This document shows positions 11,428 through 21,881 of a stretch of 64,000 bases of DNA, piece by piece. Source of the stretch: Candolleomyces eurysporus (lineage: Eukaryota; Basidiomycota; Agaricomycetes; Agaricales; Psathyrellaceae); the NCBI GenBank assembly GCA_027579435.1, contig JANBPK010000927.1, positions 60,535 to 124,534 of the forward strand. The letters are read 5' to 3'. Position 1 is the stretch's first letter. Every line of letters begins with the position of its first letter. The translations under genes and the position numbers were made by a program. Under the pieces are notes generated by a model that saw only the letters and a program-made list of their open reading frames with translations, made no database searches and was not told where the DNA came from.

Positions 11428-12801
11428 TTATGCTCATGTTAACGAAAGGTTACATGTGGTGGTTGTCAGTTTCTGTTGCGAAGTACTGTTATGGCTGCCA
11501 GGCTGTCAGTGTCATTCTCAGCTCATATTTCCGAGCTGCGTGCGACCAGCCAGTCTTTCGATATCAAATTCTCCATAATCCTCCCCTCTCCGTTTCGAAT
11601 TCCGGTTTCCGTGTATACCCCTGTTTTCTGGATGCTTTAGGATCGTTGACGGTCCGCTCGTCTTCAATTCTATTACCCCTTCTTTGTTGTTGTACAACCC
11701 TGTCCGCCGCTACATTTGCGCTTTCGTTTTTCCATACATATAATCAGCCGTTCCTGTCGCGAATTTAATTGTATGTATGTCTGTATGTAGGCGGCGCCTG
11801 TACACGAATTCTATTAAGCACCCCTTGTATGTTTTTCCTTCTATTGCCTCAATTCAGTCCTATCCAATCCTCGAGTTCCAACATCATGAATTACGACAAG
11901 TAAGAATGAAATTACCTACCCAGAGCAAAAGGTGGCGTCGGTGCCCTGAGCGGTTGAGAATTTTCCTGACGTCGATTGACGCACAGTCAATTGTGGAGGC
12001 GAATAACCTCGGGATCGGGAATGTTGGGAACATTTTCTGCCAAGGCGGTGACAAATGGCACGTCGTACCTTCCTTATCCTTACCCTAACCTTCTGTGACC
12101 ATGAGAACTAACTTTGAGCTTGATTCTACAGGATTCATGGATGCAGACGGCTAGCAGCGGCTGGAAGTTCTGCTGATCCTGCCGGTGTCTCCGTACTATA
12201 TCTGGCAGGTTTATTCGGGGTCTATTGCTGCCAGCTGTCCTTACCTGGCTCTTCTTTGTCGTGATCGACCGAGGACGATAAGGAAATGAATCGAACAGTC
12301 ACCGTTGGTCCTGTCTCACCCTATCGACCAGTCGAGGACTGATCTCCAGCGGTGCCAACCAACGCTGGCGGTTTATTCAGTACGCTGAAACCAATCTCAA
12401 TCATGATATACGAATACACTGACGCGATAATATGGGGATTGAGTAATCTTGGGAACAGGCACACAGAATTGTGTTTATGAGCATCAAACTGGATGAAGGT
12501 TGTATTGTCACCGGTTGTCGTACTCTCGACTTATTAGGTACCCTGCGCCGGGCGTGTGGCTCACAGCTGGGAAGATCTGGAAAAACGCCTGATAACCAAC
12601 TCATCTGGCATCTGGCGACTCTCTTACGTCTCCCTTTCTTCCACCCCCATGCCACGGTTCTGAATTCGACTCTCCCTCAGACTTGCTGTTTTACCCTCGA
12701 GACTTTCTCTTCTTTCACATTCTTTTCGACCCAACACGCTCTTTTTGACGCTCACTCGGTGCCGCAGCGAGAGCTCATCAAACAACGAATTTCGAAGCAA
12801 G
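11428..12801. other. Intergenic between the two SH3 genes
   Basis: About 1.4 kb without a recognisable gene. The 120 bases before 12802 are C/T-rich, as upstream of copy 1, and probably form the promoter and leader of copy 2. Confidence 0.4.
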
Positions 12802-14928
12802 ATGCCATGTGTGGAGCAACTGTCTACTGCCAGCTATAGTAGCGCGGCCGTTTTACGCGCACCCTCAAGCTCGCATCACCATTCCAGGGATGGGGTACTT
12901 AACCAGCGTTCTCAGCAGGTTGAGAGAAGAGGCCTTTTTGGTGTCGTCGCAGATATCGTGACTGGCGCTATCAAAACCGTCTCCGACACCGCCACAGTCG
13001 TCACCGATGCCTTGGGCTTGACGAACAGCAAACCCGAGACGCCACCAGGCAACGGTTCTGGGGGTAACAATGGAGGAGGGAACAGCGGAGGAAATGGGAA
13101 CGGGAACGGCAATGGAGGCAACAATGGGAACGGTAATGGCAATGGGAACGGCAATGGGAACGGGAATACCAGCACAGGGAACAATGGGGCTGGTCAAACC
13201 ACTGCTAGTACTCCCTCTGGTAACAGTGGTAGCGATCAGAACGCAGGGGGCGGTAACACTCCAACAACCTCGTCCACTTTCCCATCAACGATTTCCAATT
13301 ACCCCCCTCCTGGATCAGGTCCATCTCCAACAGTGTCCCCAACATCTGTACCAACTGGCGTTCCCGTCACCCTACCATCAGACCAAAGCCCACCCCCAGA
13401 TGGATCTCAAGATGGTGATATTGCCCACGAAGTTCCTGGATCTACAGACAATCAAGGTGGTGATTCGAGCACCGGAGGGTCGGTGACTGAGGGAACCACT
13501 GTCCCCAATGCAGACGGAGGGTCAGATGGAACCTCTACTGTTATCGCGCCCCTACCTGTTGCCAATGTTGGGGCGCTGGCCACCGGTGGGGGGAAACAAT
13601 CCGCAATCACCACTGTCACAACCGATTCCAATGGAAGAACGTATACAATCACAATTGCGCCCACCGGGACGGGAGGATCGAATCAGAATCATGATGGAGG
13701 GAAGCCCTCATCTGCAATCCGCATTGCCATCGGTTTGGGTGTGGCTTTCGCCATTTTGCTACTTCTGGTTGGCTTCTTCCTCCTTCGACGTCGCCGGATT
13801 GCCAGGCGCCAAAATCGGCGTCAGCAATGGTGGTTTGGACGGCGTCGGCTGTCGAAGGAATATCAAGATGAAAAAGCATCCCCATCCCCAGTTCCCTTTG
13901 TAGTGGACTACACTCAACGTCGTCCAGACAGCATCGCCGCGAACATCCCACTTCCTCTCAGCACCTCTTCTTTAGTATCGCGACCAACTTCTTTCAATGT
14001 CTGTGCCGCCCTTCCCTCTCCTCCGCCCATGGCAGAGATACGAAACCCGCTCAACTCGATCGACTTCCTAGACAACTCCCCTCCACCTAGCCCCACTACT
14101 CGACTGTCAGTTGGGAGCTCGGACTCTCACGATTCTTCATCCATTGTCATCGTCCGACTCCAGAGTCTGTCCACGATCAGTATCGCTGCTGGAGGACCTC
14201 GAACACCGACGTCCCAAGAACATCCAATCACGTTCCCAGAGATCAGTCCACCTGTCGAAGCTGTTATTGACAGAACCTCAGCGTACCAATTCCAACCTAG
14301 GTCTGCATCCCGGTCTTCGTCTTCATCCAGCGGGGGTACCATTCGAAGCGGGACTTTCGAAACAGGGACGTTCGAGTCGGGATCATTCGAGTCGGGTTCA
14401 GGCCTCCATGCACACCCAAACATCGAAATCTCCTCTCAAGCCTCGTCCAACTCCCACGACCCCTTCTCAGATGACGGCTCCGACCCCTTCTCGGACCCTA
14501 CCACTCCTACTGGACCGGCGATGCCATCATCATCTCGGAATGACAACTCCGCGACGGTCACCGAGTATCATAGGTACTCTGCGAGTTCGACTGTTGAGAC
14601 CGACCCGTTCTCCGTGAGTATCATCGCGTCGACGTGCTACGGGACGTTCGACGAGTTCGAGAAAGTCCGGGTCCATTTCCTCGGGAACCTTTCCGACGAA
14701 CTGTCTGTGAGACGTGGAGAAGAAGTGAGGGTTCTCAAGGTGTTCGAAGACGGGTGGGCGTTGGTGGAGAAGTCGTGCAGCGACGGATCGCAGGACGCTG
14801 AGCGGGGTGTCATCCCTGCTGAGTGTCTCAGGGAGATGAGGAGTCGGTCTGGTTGCGTCGGTGCGTTTGATGAGTACCCGAGGAGGGTGGATAGCTATAC
14901 GACTTCATCGGCCCAGTTTAGGGCGTAG
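12802..14928 (+). CDS. Single-pass membrane protein with C-terminal SH3 domain (copy 2)
   Basis: Intronless, 708 aa, ATG at 12802. A possible dibasic (Kex2-type) site is at VERRGLFG. A Gly/Asn repeat spans roughly residues 80-130 (GNGNGNGGNNGNGNGNGN). A long Ser/Thr/Pro-rich ectodomain, a transmembrane helix near residues 305-328 (IAIGLGVAFAILLLLVGFFLL) and RRRRIARRQNRRQQWW follow. A cytoplasmic Ser/Pro-rich tail leads to an SH3 domain at about residues 617-680 (LSDELSVRRGEEVRVLKVFE, then DGWALVEK and GVIPAECLRE). It shares domain order and the RQNR/NP-containing tail motifs with the 9579 gene, so the pair arose by tandem duplication. Copy 1 has one intron and this one none. A role as a cell-surface adaptor is inferred from architecture only. 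Confidence 0.82.
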   Translation: MPCVEQLSTASYSSAAVLRAPSSSHHHSRDGVLNQRSQQVERRGLFGVVADIVTGAIKTVSDTATVVTDALGLTNSKPETPPGNGSGGNNGGGNSGGNGNGNGNGGNNGNGNGNGNGNGNGNTSTGNNGAGQTTASTPSGNSGSDQNAGGGNTPTTSSTFPSTISNYPPPGSGPSPTVSPTSVPTGVPVTLPSDQSPPPDGSQDGDIAHEVPGSTDNQGGDSSTGGSVTEGTTVPNADGGSDGTSTVIAPLPVANVGALATGGGKQSAITTVTTDSNGRTYTITIAPTGTGGSNQNHDGGKPSSAIRIAIGLGVAFAILLLLVGFFLLRRRRIARRQNRRQQWWFGRRRLSKEYQDEKASPSPVPFVVDYTQRRPDSIAANIPLPLSTSSLVSRPTSFNVCAALPSPPPMAEIRNPLNSIDFLDNSPPPSPTTRLSVGSSDSHDSSSIVIVRLQSLSTISIAAGGPRTPTSQEHPITFPEISPPVEAVIDRTSAYQFQPRSASRSSSSSSGGTIRSGTFETGTFESGSFESGSGLHAHPNIEISSQASSNSHDPFSDDGSDPFSDPTTPTGPAMPSSSRNDNSATVTEYHRYSASSTVETDPFSVSIIASTCYGTFDEFEKVRVHFLGNLSDELSVRRGEEVRVLKVFEDGWALVEKSCSDGSQDAERGVIPAECLREMRSRSGCVGAFDEYPRRVDSYTTSSAQFRA

Positions 14929-15494
14929 GTGTGTGTAGGATTTGAAGTTTTGGACTATGTACCAGCTTTGGACACAAGTTAGCTTAGCTATATATTATCT
15001 GCCGAGGTTGTCTCTCCTTTTTTCACTAGTACTGTCGTTACTACATATTGTGTAATTCTTCCGCGTTGTAGAGATGGACTCTGCGGAGAAGCTGTATGTT
15101 GATATCTGAATCGAAAGTAAACTCTTGATCTATCTTTGAAACACCGCTGGCGTCCGGGGAGTTTTACCCCGACTTCAAGTTATCCGCCTGGTTCGGAATA
15201 CTTCGCTCACTCTCCTCCAGAAGGAGCAAAATCATCCGCGTCTTTCTTCCATGGGGTTTAGGCGCCGGCTACTCATTTAAACAGCGTGTTAAATGGGCGC
15301 GTCGCGTTGTATGGTCTTGTTTACGCGTCTTTCGGAGCTGCTTAATGTGTATCATGGCCAACCAACGTCTCGACCCAGTCTCAACGCCTGCCACACTGTT
15401 CACAACAGATCGACCCTATAAACTTTCTACATCAGCTTATTACCGTAGTCTTAATATATCATATTCCGAAGCAATACACGCTACTGACAGTTCT
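14929..15494. other. Intergenic, nothing recognised
   Basis: The shared 3' flank of the SH3 gene (plus) and the 179-aa unknown gene (minus). No repeat or RNA gene was seen. Confidence 0.4.
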
Positions 15495-16099
15495 TTAGTA
15501 CTTCTTAGCTAGGGAGCGGTTCATTAAAGCGTTGATCCTTAGAGAACGAGTTCGTCTTGGAGAGTTCATTACGGTTGACACTCGTTCCGATGGATCCTTC
15601 GAGCCATCTTTTGATTTTTCCTGTGACAAATCCACTGCCCTTAGAACGTCTTCAGCAGCCAGAGTCGAAATCAGGAATAAGCCAGGAACAGGTTTCCCTG
15701 CAACAAGTCGAGCAAACACCTTCCTGTCGTCTTCAGGCAATTCCTTTACTTTAGCGTCAACTGTCTCTCGGCTAGGCAGAAACACAATATCAGTCAGTGG
15801 TAAGATAGGATGGAAGAAGATTAAAATAAAACTTACTTCTGCGGCAACATCCAATCGGTGGCGAGGCGTTGAACCCGCGCCAACTGAGCATGAGCTACCT
15901 TCACATCGTCCTCCCAAGTCGAGCTGCCCGTCCTACACTGGATAACCATTCGACAGAAAGCCATGAGATCTTCTGGCTCAACCACTTTGCGAAACCTTTC
16001 GGCTTCTTCGCTGGCTAGGATCATAAGTAGGCCCATGATGTCGCTTGTCGGGATACGCTGCATCGTGCCGGTGGAGCTTTGAACTTCGGAGGTTTCCAT
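15495..16099 (-). CDS. Hypothetical protein, 179 aa, not recognised
   Basis: Two exons, 16099-15837 and 15771-15495, joined across a 65-bp intron (GTAAGT donor, GCCTAG acceptor). The start is the ATG at 16099, preceded by a TATA-like box about 65 bp upstream. The protein is helical in composition: EDLMAFCRMVIQCRTG, a stretch with HAQLARVQRLATDWMLPQ, then LPEDDRKVFARLVAGKPVPG and a basic Ser/Arg-rich tail. It contains no transmembrane segment or signal peptide. I do not recognise the family. Splicing is well supported because both exons have protein-like composition and the join keeps frame. Confidence 0.6.
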
Positions 16100-16779
16100 G
16101 GTGCGAGTTGTTGAGTCGCGTCGAGGGTCAGATTGGGACCATCGGCTCACCCTGGGTCCGCCTTTTTATATCTGCTAGAGCGGACGAAGTGCCACCGATT
16201 GACCACCCATTGTCCTTGTCAAAGCGGCCCGAGCAAAGCCAACCTAAAGCATTTAGATTGCGCATCCTGATCAAGGCGTCGACACTCTATCAAAGAACAA
16301 TGCCATCCTGCTGCTTGCATCCTCACTCCTTGAACCTGTCCAAACCCTGTCATTTAAACGAGGTCAATGACCATAAGCGGATGTCGGGCCCTCGCGTTCG
16401 TCTTTGATAACGACAACGTCATCGAGCGCTAATCAGACCCGACGATATGGCCTTCTGCCACATGGTCCTCAATAACACCTTTAGTTTGAGCTGAAACACG
16501 TAACATTGCGAGTCGAATTCGTGCCCAAACGGTTGAGGCTCCGCTCATTGTGCCTTACATCGTGCCGCTGCGAAAGATAACTGATATGAAGAAAAAACCA
16601 CAAATAATACAGGCGCGCGTAATGAATGACGACATTGATACAAGTCCATGCCTACAAAGTGTCCTGCGACGCAATCGATGAAGCAATAATAGTACAGGGA
16701 GGGGTAAACGTGCTCTGCACCCTAAAATAACCTATTCGTGCATGAGGTCGAACGTGTCATTGGTTTGCTCCACCACTTT
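16100..16779. other. Intergenic, no gene recognised apart from the promoter above
   Basis: It holds the promoter of the 179-aa gene and the 3' flank of the GPI-type protein gene. No further structure was seen. Confidence 0.35.
16162..16170 (-). promoter_or_regulatory. TATA-like box
   Basis: On the minus strand the bases read TATAAAAAG, about 65 bp upstream of the ATG at 16099. Confidence 0.45.
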
Positions 16780-17177
16780 TCACAGCATTGCCGCAATGGC
16801 CCCAGCAGCAATGGCGGCGAGCAAGCCGTCCTGACCTGCCAAATGACCGGCAGCGTTGGTGGCGGATGGAGAGAAGGTCGTGGATGTGCGGGTGGTGCTG
16901 GCACTGGTGCTGGTAACGGAAGTGCTGGTCGTTGTCGCGGTCGATGTGGAAGTCGAGATTGGGGCCGTGGTCGTCGTTTNGGCTCGCGTTGAACGAGGTT
17001 GAGGTGGAAGTGGTCTGGACGGTGGTCGTGCTTGAGGAAGGGGTCTTTGTGAGTAGGAATCGTAGAGCTCAAAGTGAAGGCGACCTACGTTGGGACGACA
17101 GTGACCGAGCCTGTGCCATCTTGAGCGTAGGCTCCTGCAGCGAGGGCAGCGACAGCAAACAGTGTGGAGGCCTTCAT
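16780..17177 (-). CDS. Small Ser/Thr-rich secreted protein with GPI-anchor type C terminus
   Basis: Starts at the ATG at 17177 with a signal peptide (MKASTLFAVAALAAGAYAQ). A Ser/Thr-rich segment (TSTSTATTTSTSVTSTSAST) follows, and the end is a small-residue omega-type site and hydrophobic tail (GLLAAIAAGAIAAML), the signature of a GPI-anchored cell-wall protein. About 120-125 residues. The N at 16980 must be dropped to keep the Thr-rich frame. One intron of roughly 45-60 bp lies near 17050-17105. Its donor could not be fixed: the obvious GTAGGT site is in the wrong phase for the AAAG acceptor, so either another donor is used or a further base error is present. The gene may act in cell-wall structure; no family name is possible. 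Confidence 0.6.
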
Positions 17178-17272
17178 GATGGACTTAGGGCTGCAAAGAG
17201 GGTGGTTTGGGTGGTGTATGGACTGCAAGATAAGTCAGAACTATCTTGGGGAGTAAGATGGAATGTCGAAAG

Positions 17273-17280
17273 CTTTTATA
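17273..17280 (-). promoter_or_regulatory. TATA box
   Basis: TATAAAAG on the minus strand, about 96 bp upstream of the ATG of the GPI-type protein gene at 17177. Confidence 0.55.
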
Positions 17281-18060
17281 TCTGGCGCATAGTTGCGGCA
17301 CTCTTAGAAACTCCGACGAACAAGACAGGTAGACATCATAACTGCGTTAGTAGCTGGTTCTATTTCTGACGAGCCTCGCCTCTCGGTGGAGCCTCATTGA
17401 CACCCCATAAAATTGCCCCCCCAAAGGGTAAATGAAGCGCTCCGTGGTGTGAAAAAGGGGTCTTCGCAGATACATTGATGGCATTTCGCCATCATATGAG
17501 GCAATTCTTGGCATACGTATGAAAGGACATCATAATGGCGCGGAGTTTCCGTGTCTGCGATTATCATCCCGTCGGCATAGGTTTGAGTCGCCACCGTACT
17601 TACGGTCGTTCATTGCTTTCGAAAGCTGTTCGTGGCTTGGCTTGTCGCTGACTCGGAGTCCGTGGAATGTAAAGAATGACGGACAGCAGAGGCGGGTAGG
17701 CATTGTTCGTGTCACCCAGTCACAACATCCAGATTCTGGAAAAGACATGAAGCGGTGGTTCATTGCAGGTCGTTTGATAAAAGCCGTGTTGACTATGCAT
17801 GCTTGTTCGACCTCATTTCACGGATTCATCTACGATGTTCTGAGAGAAACAACACTTGAGTCTTTGACTCAACTATAAGAACCGTTTCCCCCTGTCTCCG
17901 CCCAACAACCCTCAATTAATCCAGCCTTGCGACGTCAGTTTGGGATCCTGCACGAAGCCCTTTCTCTGCACTGATGTTCCTCATAAACAACAAAAATCAT
18001 GATCAAACCAGCAGTCATGGGGTCCACTGCCACGGGAAGAGTTCCAGACAATACTTCTGT
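17281..18060. other. Intergenic, no gene recognised
   Basis: Short frames on both strands lack protein-like composition. It borders the repeat-rich transposon region that starts at 18061. Confidence 0.35.
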
Positions 18061-18114
18061 GAGGTTGGCGGGAACTGTACTGAGGTTGGCGGGAACTGCG
18101 GTTGGCGGGAACTG
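18061..18114. repeat. Three direct copies of a GGTTGGCGGGAACTG motif
   Basis: The 15-bp motif occurs three times in 54 bp, spaced about 22 and 17 bp apart, and abuts the left arm of the inverted repeat. The core TTGGCGGGAA equals the classical E2F-type consensus, but no cell-cycle gene is nearby. It may simply be a subterminal transposon repeat. Confidence 0.6.
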
Positions 18115-18460
18115 CCAGGCAGGAGTTTCTCGCGCGCGACTCACTCCGCCTTGCCATCTTTGATTGATTGACCAAGCCCGGTGAAGAGGTGGATGGTCAA
18201 AGCTACTATACATGTGCTAAGTATTAATCTATGTAAGGTTTGCTGGGATATGGACAAGCATGGCTCCAAAGATGTCCCAAACTCGACAAATGTCAGATAG
18301 ATCGGGCCTGCCCACAGCCTCATAGGCATCTTCGGCAAATTCTGAAAACATATCGTCAACAAACCGCATTGAGTCTTCTCGGGAAGTTGGAATTTGCTGC
18401 CTGAGAACATCAATAACCATCTCATCGATCTCGACGTAGCACTTCTCGTAGTGGGCAGGA
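18112..18460 (-). repeat. Inverted-repeat arm (left), transposon 3' region
   Basis: About 349 bp, nearly identical in inverted orientation to 19391-19740 with only scattered substitutions and small indels. Read on the minus strand it carries the C-terminal coding end of an integrase-like gene (VIDVLRQQIPTSREDSMRFV, then FSEFAEDAYEAVGRPDLSD) followed by its 3' flank. Confidence 0.8.
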
Positions 18461-18897
18461 AAATGTGCTGTTATGATACCCGCTAAGAACCTAAATTCTT
18501 GTTCTATCCTTGTTTTCTATCAGCATTGCCAGGTTCTAGAGCTATTTCTTGTGTCAAGAACACCTGAAACAAAAGGTGAACTTAATCTGGTGACTCTAGT
18601 CTCTGCTGATGCTCAACGAGTCACCGGCAGCAACTGGAGCGAATCTTAAAGCAAGCTGGTCCTGATGGTGCCAACGTTGAGCACTACTCAGGTGTGTGTG
18701 TTCTAATTGGTCGACTGCTTCTCCCTGATATGTACTCGTGCATTAGTCCCAAACAACCGATTGGCTGATACTATCGGACATGTTTTTTTGGACATGGTCC
18801 AAAAACACAACCGTACGTCGTCCAACACGAATCAAATTTTCCGTTGACATATGTACTTAAATCTCCTTCAATGTCCATTAGATTTTCCGCTTACTAT

Positions 18898-19626
18898 GGT
18901 TACCGACAAAGGGAGTGAAATTCCATTTCTCTTTGCTCATCAAACCGGCCTACAGTGAGTCGTGCTCTCTGGTTTTCTTCCCAGCCAGTGTATTCAATTT
19001 GCCTCCCAAGCGAGGTATACACTCCTGAGCTTGATTGTACCCAGAGACAACCTTTTATACAGCTCAAGAGCGTTCACAACACCCCTATTGAAGGCCTGTG
19101 GCATTGGTTTACAAACACATCTGGTCTCAATATCAAGGAGGTCATCATCTCTGGCTATGAAACCGGTCTTTACAGCCCCAACAACCCTATCCATCCGTAT
19201 GTTCAACACCGATGCCGGAGCCACTAATCTCTTATTCAGCTTTTCAACTGGATCTGGCCCAAAGCACTCCACATTCAGCTCGATAAATTTGCCTCATATT
19301 GGAATAACCACAAGATCCAGACCCAGCGCGATAAGCCAAATATGTCGGGACGACGGGACCAACTCCTCGGCATGCGTTCACTGCCCCTGATCCTGCCCAC
19401 TACGAGAAGTGCTACGTCGAGATCGATGAGGTGGTTATTGATGTTCTCAAGCAGCAAATTCCAACTTCGAGAAGACTCGATGCGGTTTGTTGACAATATG
19501 TTTTCAGAATTTGCCGAAGATGCCTATGAGGCTGTGGGCAGGCCCGATTTATCTGACCTCCATCGAGTTTGGGACATCTTTGGAGCCATGCTCGTCCATA
19601 CATATCCCAGCAAACCTTACATAGAT
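18898..19626 (+). pseudogene. DDE-type integrase/transposase remnant
   Basis: Decayed exons of a fungal integrase-core transposase. VTDKGSEIPF at 18898 carries the second catalytic Asp. After a GTGAGT donor the next block (EVYTPELD, KSVHNTPIEGLWHWF) carries the catalytic-Glu helix. NTSGLNIKEVI, NPNNPIH-like and LFNWIWPKA segments follow, then the VIDVLKQQIPTSRE C terminus shared with the inverted copy at 18112-18460. Junctions near 19200 are out of phase, and the SREDS region is frame-broken relative to the left arm. The part encoding the first catalytic Asp was not found. It is therefore not functional. Confidence 0.65.
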
Positions 19627-19740
19627 TAATACTTATCACATGTATTGTAGCTCTGACCATCCACCCCTTCACCGGGCTTGGTCAATCAAAGATGGGCAAG
19701 GCGGAGTGAGTCGCGCGCGCGAGAAATTCCTGCCTGGCAG
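19391..19740 (+). repeat. Inverted-repeat arm (right)
   Basis: The partner of 18112-18460; the two arms face each other across about 930 bp. It contains the integrase 3' end (AEDAYEAVGRPDLSD) and ends at CCTGGCAG, where identity with the left arm stops. Confidence 0.8.
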
Positions 19741-20247
19741 TACTTCTGGCGCGAGATACTCCGTCATTGCATCGCTTGATGTACACGCTGGCTTCCATTC
19801 GTTGGAACCTCCATATTTTCCTGACCCACATCTGTGGACACTGGAGACAAGTTGCCCGTGACTATGCCTACCTCTGGAGCTCCCTAGAATTTGGATACGG
19901 ATTAGATCCATTGGAGTAGAAGAAGATGTGTCTGACGTTTACAACTTCGCCTGGGTGGATACTTCACCGCGGGAAGAGGATGGGTGTCAACCCGCGCCTG
20001 AAGGACGCGATTCCGAGTACCACCTTGAAAAGCCATGGGACTTTTCCGCCTTCGACGACCGCTTCATGTGATAGGTCCTTCAACCGGTCAATGAGACTTT
20101 GACCAGTCTGGTACTCGACCATATGTGAGCATGGATTCCTGCGAAAGGACCCTGACACAGGGTTAAGGTCTATCATCCAAACCCCAATCAGCCTGCGTCA
20201 TCGGGGCAGTGCTGAGTGCACGGCTTGATTCTCTATTATCAACCACA
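19741..20247. other. Intergenic, no gene recognised
   Basis: It lies between the transposon debris and the UCH gene start; the UCH promoter must be in the 3' part. No other element was seen. Confidence 0.35.
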
Positions 20248-21567
20248 ATGTCTTCTCTAGGACCGTGGATTCCTCTTGAAAGCAACCCAGAGGTACGATC
20301 TGAAGCAATTGAGGGATAGCAAACGCTAATTACATCGCGCCCAATCGTGTCTTCTGACCACTGTGATCGCACATGGTCCTTCATCAGGTTTTCAACAAGG
20401 TACGGGCTACAAATCCAGGGATTCGAGTCGCTAAGCCTGTCCTATACGCACCGTTGTTCCTACTAGTGGGCTAAACGTGCGGGTCTCCTTACCAATTTCG
20501 ACGCCTTCCAGGATGTCTACGGATTAGACGACGAGGTTCGTTCGTCTTTGGTTTCCTCTCAATTAGTCCCACAAGCTCATAAATAACCTACCCTCATTCC
20601 TCTCTGCACATAAATTTCGGTTGTAAACGGACACAGATGCTCGCAATTGTCACTAAACCAACGAAAGCCGTGATCTTGCTCTTCCCCGACGTACCTGAGG
20701 CCAAAGCACACCAAAAGGAGGAAGATGCGAGGATCGCGAGGGATGGGCAGCCTCACTTGGATCCCACCGTGTTCTATGTGAAACAGACGGTGAGCTCAAA
20801 CATGTATCATCATCACGATATGCGATTGTTGACTCCCAATTTGTTTCGATGGATGGATAGATTGGGAATGCCTGCGGGACGATCGCACTGATCCACGCTC
20901 TTGCAAACGTGAGTTTCCCGCCAGACCCATAATCCATGTGTGGATAGCTTACAGATGCCCGCCATGCTCACTGTAGTCAGGTGTAACATGGGCACCTGGC
21001 AGCGCCCTGCATAACTGGATCGTCGAATGCAAAGGTACTTCCGTCTCTGCTTCCGTTCCTAGGCAGCTCTGATCTGATCCTGCTGAACGCCCACCCCACA
21101 AAACTTGGAATAGGCAAGACTCCCGAAGAACGCGCCAAAAGCCTCGAATCTCGACCTATCTTTGCCAACATCCACGCTGAAACGGCACAGGAAGGTCAAA
21201 CTGCTCCTAATATCGACACAGACCTTCACTTTGTCTGCTTCGTTGCTACGCCAGACGCTGACATCCGAAAAGTCGCTACCGGGCAGCAGAGTCCCGTAGA
21301 TGCTGCTGCTCAGACTGAGGGAGCTGGCGACACGGGGGTGAGGCTTGTGGAGCTGGATGGGAGGCGGCCGGGGCCGATTGATCATGGCGTTTGTAAAGAT
21401 CTTTTGAAGGTGAGGATATTCATTACCCACAGACCGAAGCTTGAGTAAGGCCATCTAATCTTTACGTTTGGTTGCAGGATGTCGCGGAGTTGGTGAAGAA
21501 ACGGTACCTCACCCAGACTGAAAGCGTTTACTTCAGCTTGATGGCACTCGGACCACCGTTGAATTGA
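20248..21567 (+). CDS. Ubiquitin carboxyl-terminal hydrolase, UCH (peptidase C12) family
   Basis: Eight exons: 20248-20292, 20388-20399, 20467-20535, 20637-20789, 20861-20908, 20977-21034, 21114-21409, 21478-21567; 256 aa. Family landmarks occur in order: WIPLESNPE at the N terminus, FQDVYGLDDE, AVILLFP, then the catalytic Cys in GNACGTIALIHALAN. The catalytic His is in DTDLHFVCFV and the catalytic Asp in LDGRRPGPIDHG. The length matches yeast Yuh1 and human UCHL3 class enzymes, which trim small adducts from ubiquitin or NEDD8 in the cytosol. Exon 2 is only 12 nt (VFNK). The 79-bp intron at 21035-21113 was chosen over shorter ones because it joins VECK to GKTPEERAK, as in the family. Confidence 0.9.
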
Positions 21568-21881
21568 TTTTGCCCTCCCAAAGTGGGAATCTGCTCTGTA
21601 AAAACCTGGAATATTGTACGTTTGGATGTTCAACTTTTGCGAGATTGTACATCTCATGGCTTTGTAGAGCGGATATCGAAGGCGCGGAACATCATTAATT
21701 AAATGTTGTACTTCTACAATCGTGAATCATGAACATTGCATTGTAAACATTCCACCCCCGAGGAGCCAGTAGTAAGCCGAAACGAAAAGGAATTAAGTGA
21801 AGAGCTATACAGAGGGGATATTACATAGAAGTGAAAGCATAATCGTCAAAGTTGTCGTTATGAGGGTATTCCGTCAGGGAC
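21568..21881. other. Short convergent intergenic region
   Basis: The shared 3' flank of the UCH gene (plus) and the 72-aa gene (minus). Nothing else was seen. Confidence 0.4.

Noticed and set aside
13070..13190. Stand-alone minisatellite
   Set aside because: The GGNAAY repeats are in frame inside the coding region of SH3 copy 2 and encode its Gly/Asn tract.
12865..13197. Pro/Val-rich minus-strand protein opposite the SH3 gene
   Set aside because: It is the antisense shadow of the Gly/Asn repeat; the plus strand carries the membrane helix and SH3 domain.
21035..21062. 28-bp intron in the UCH gene
   Set aside because: Too short for the spliceosome and it gives a non-family insert; the 79-bp intron to 21113 joins the conserved segments.
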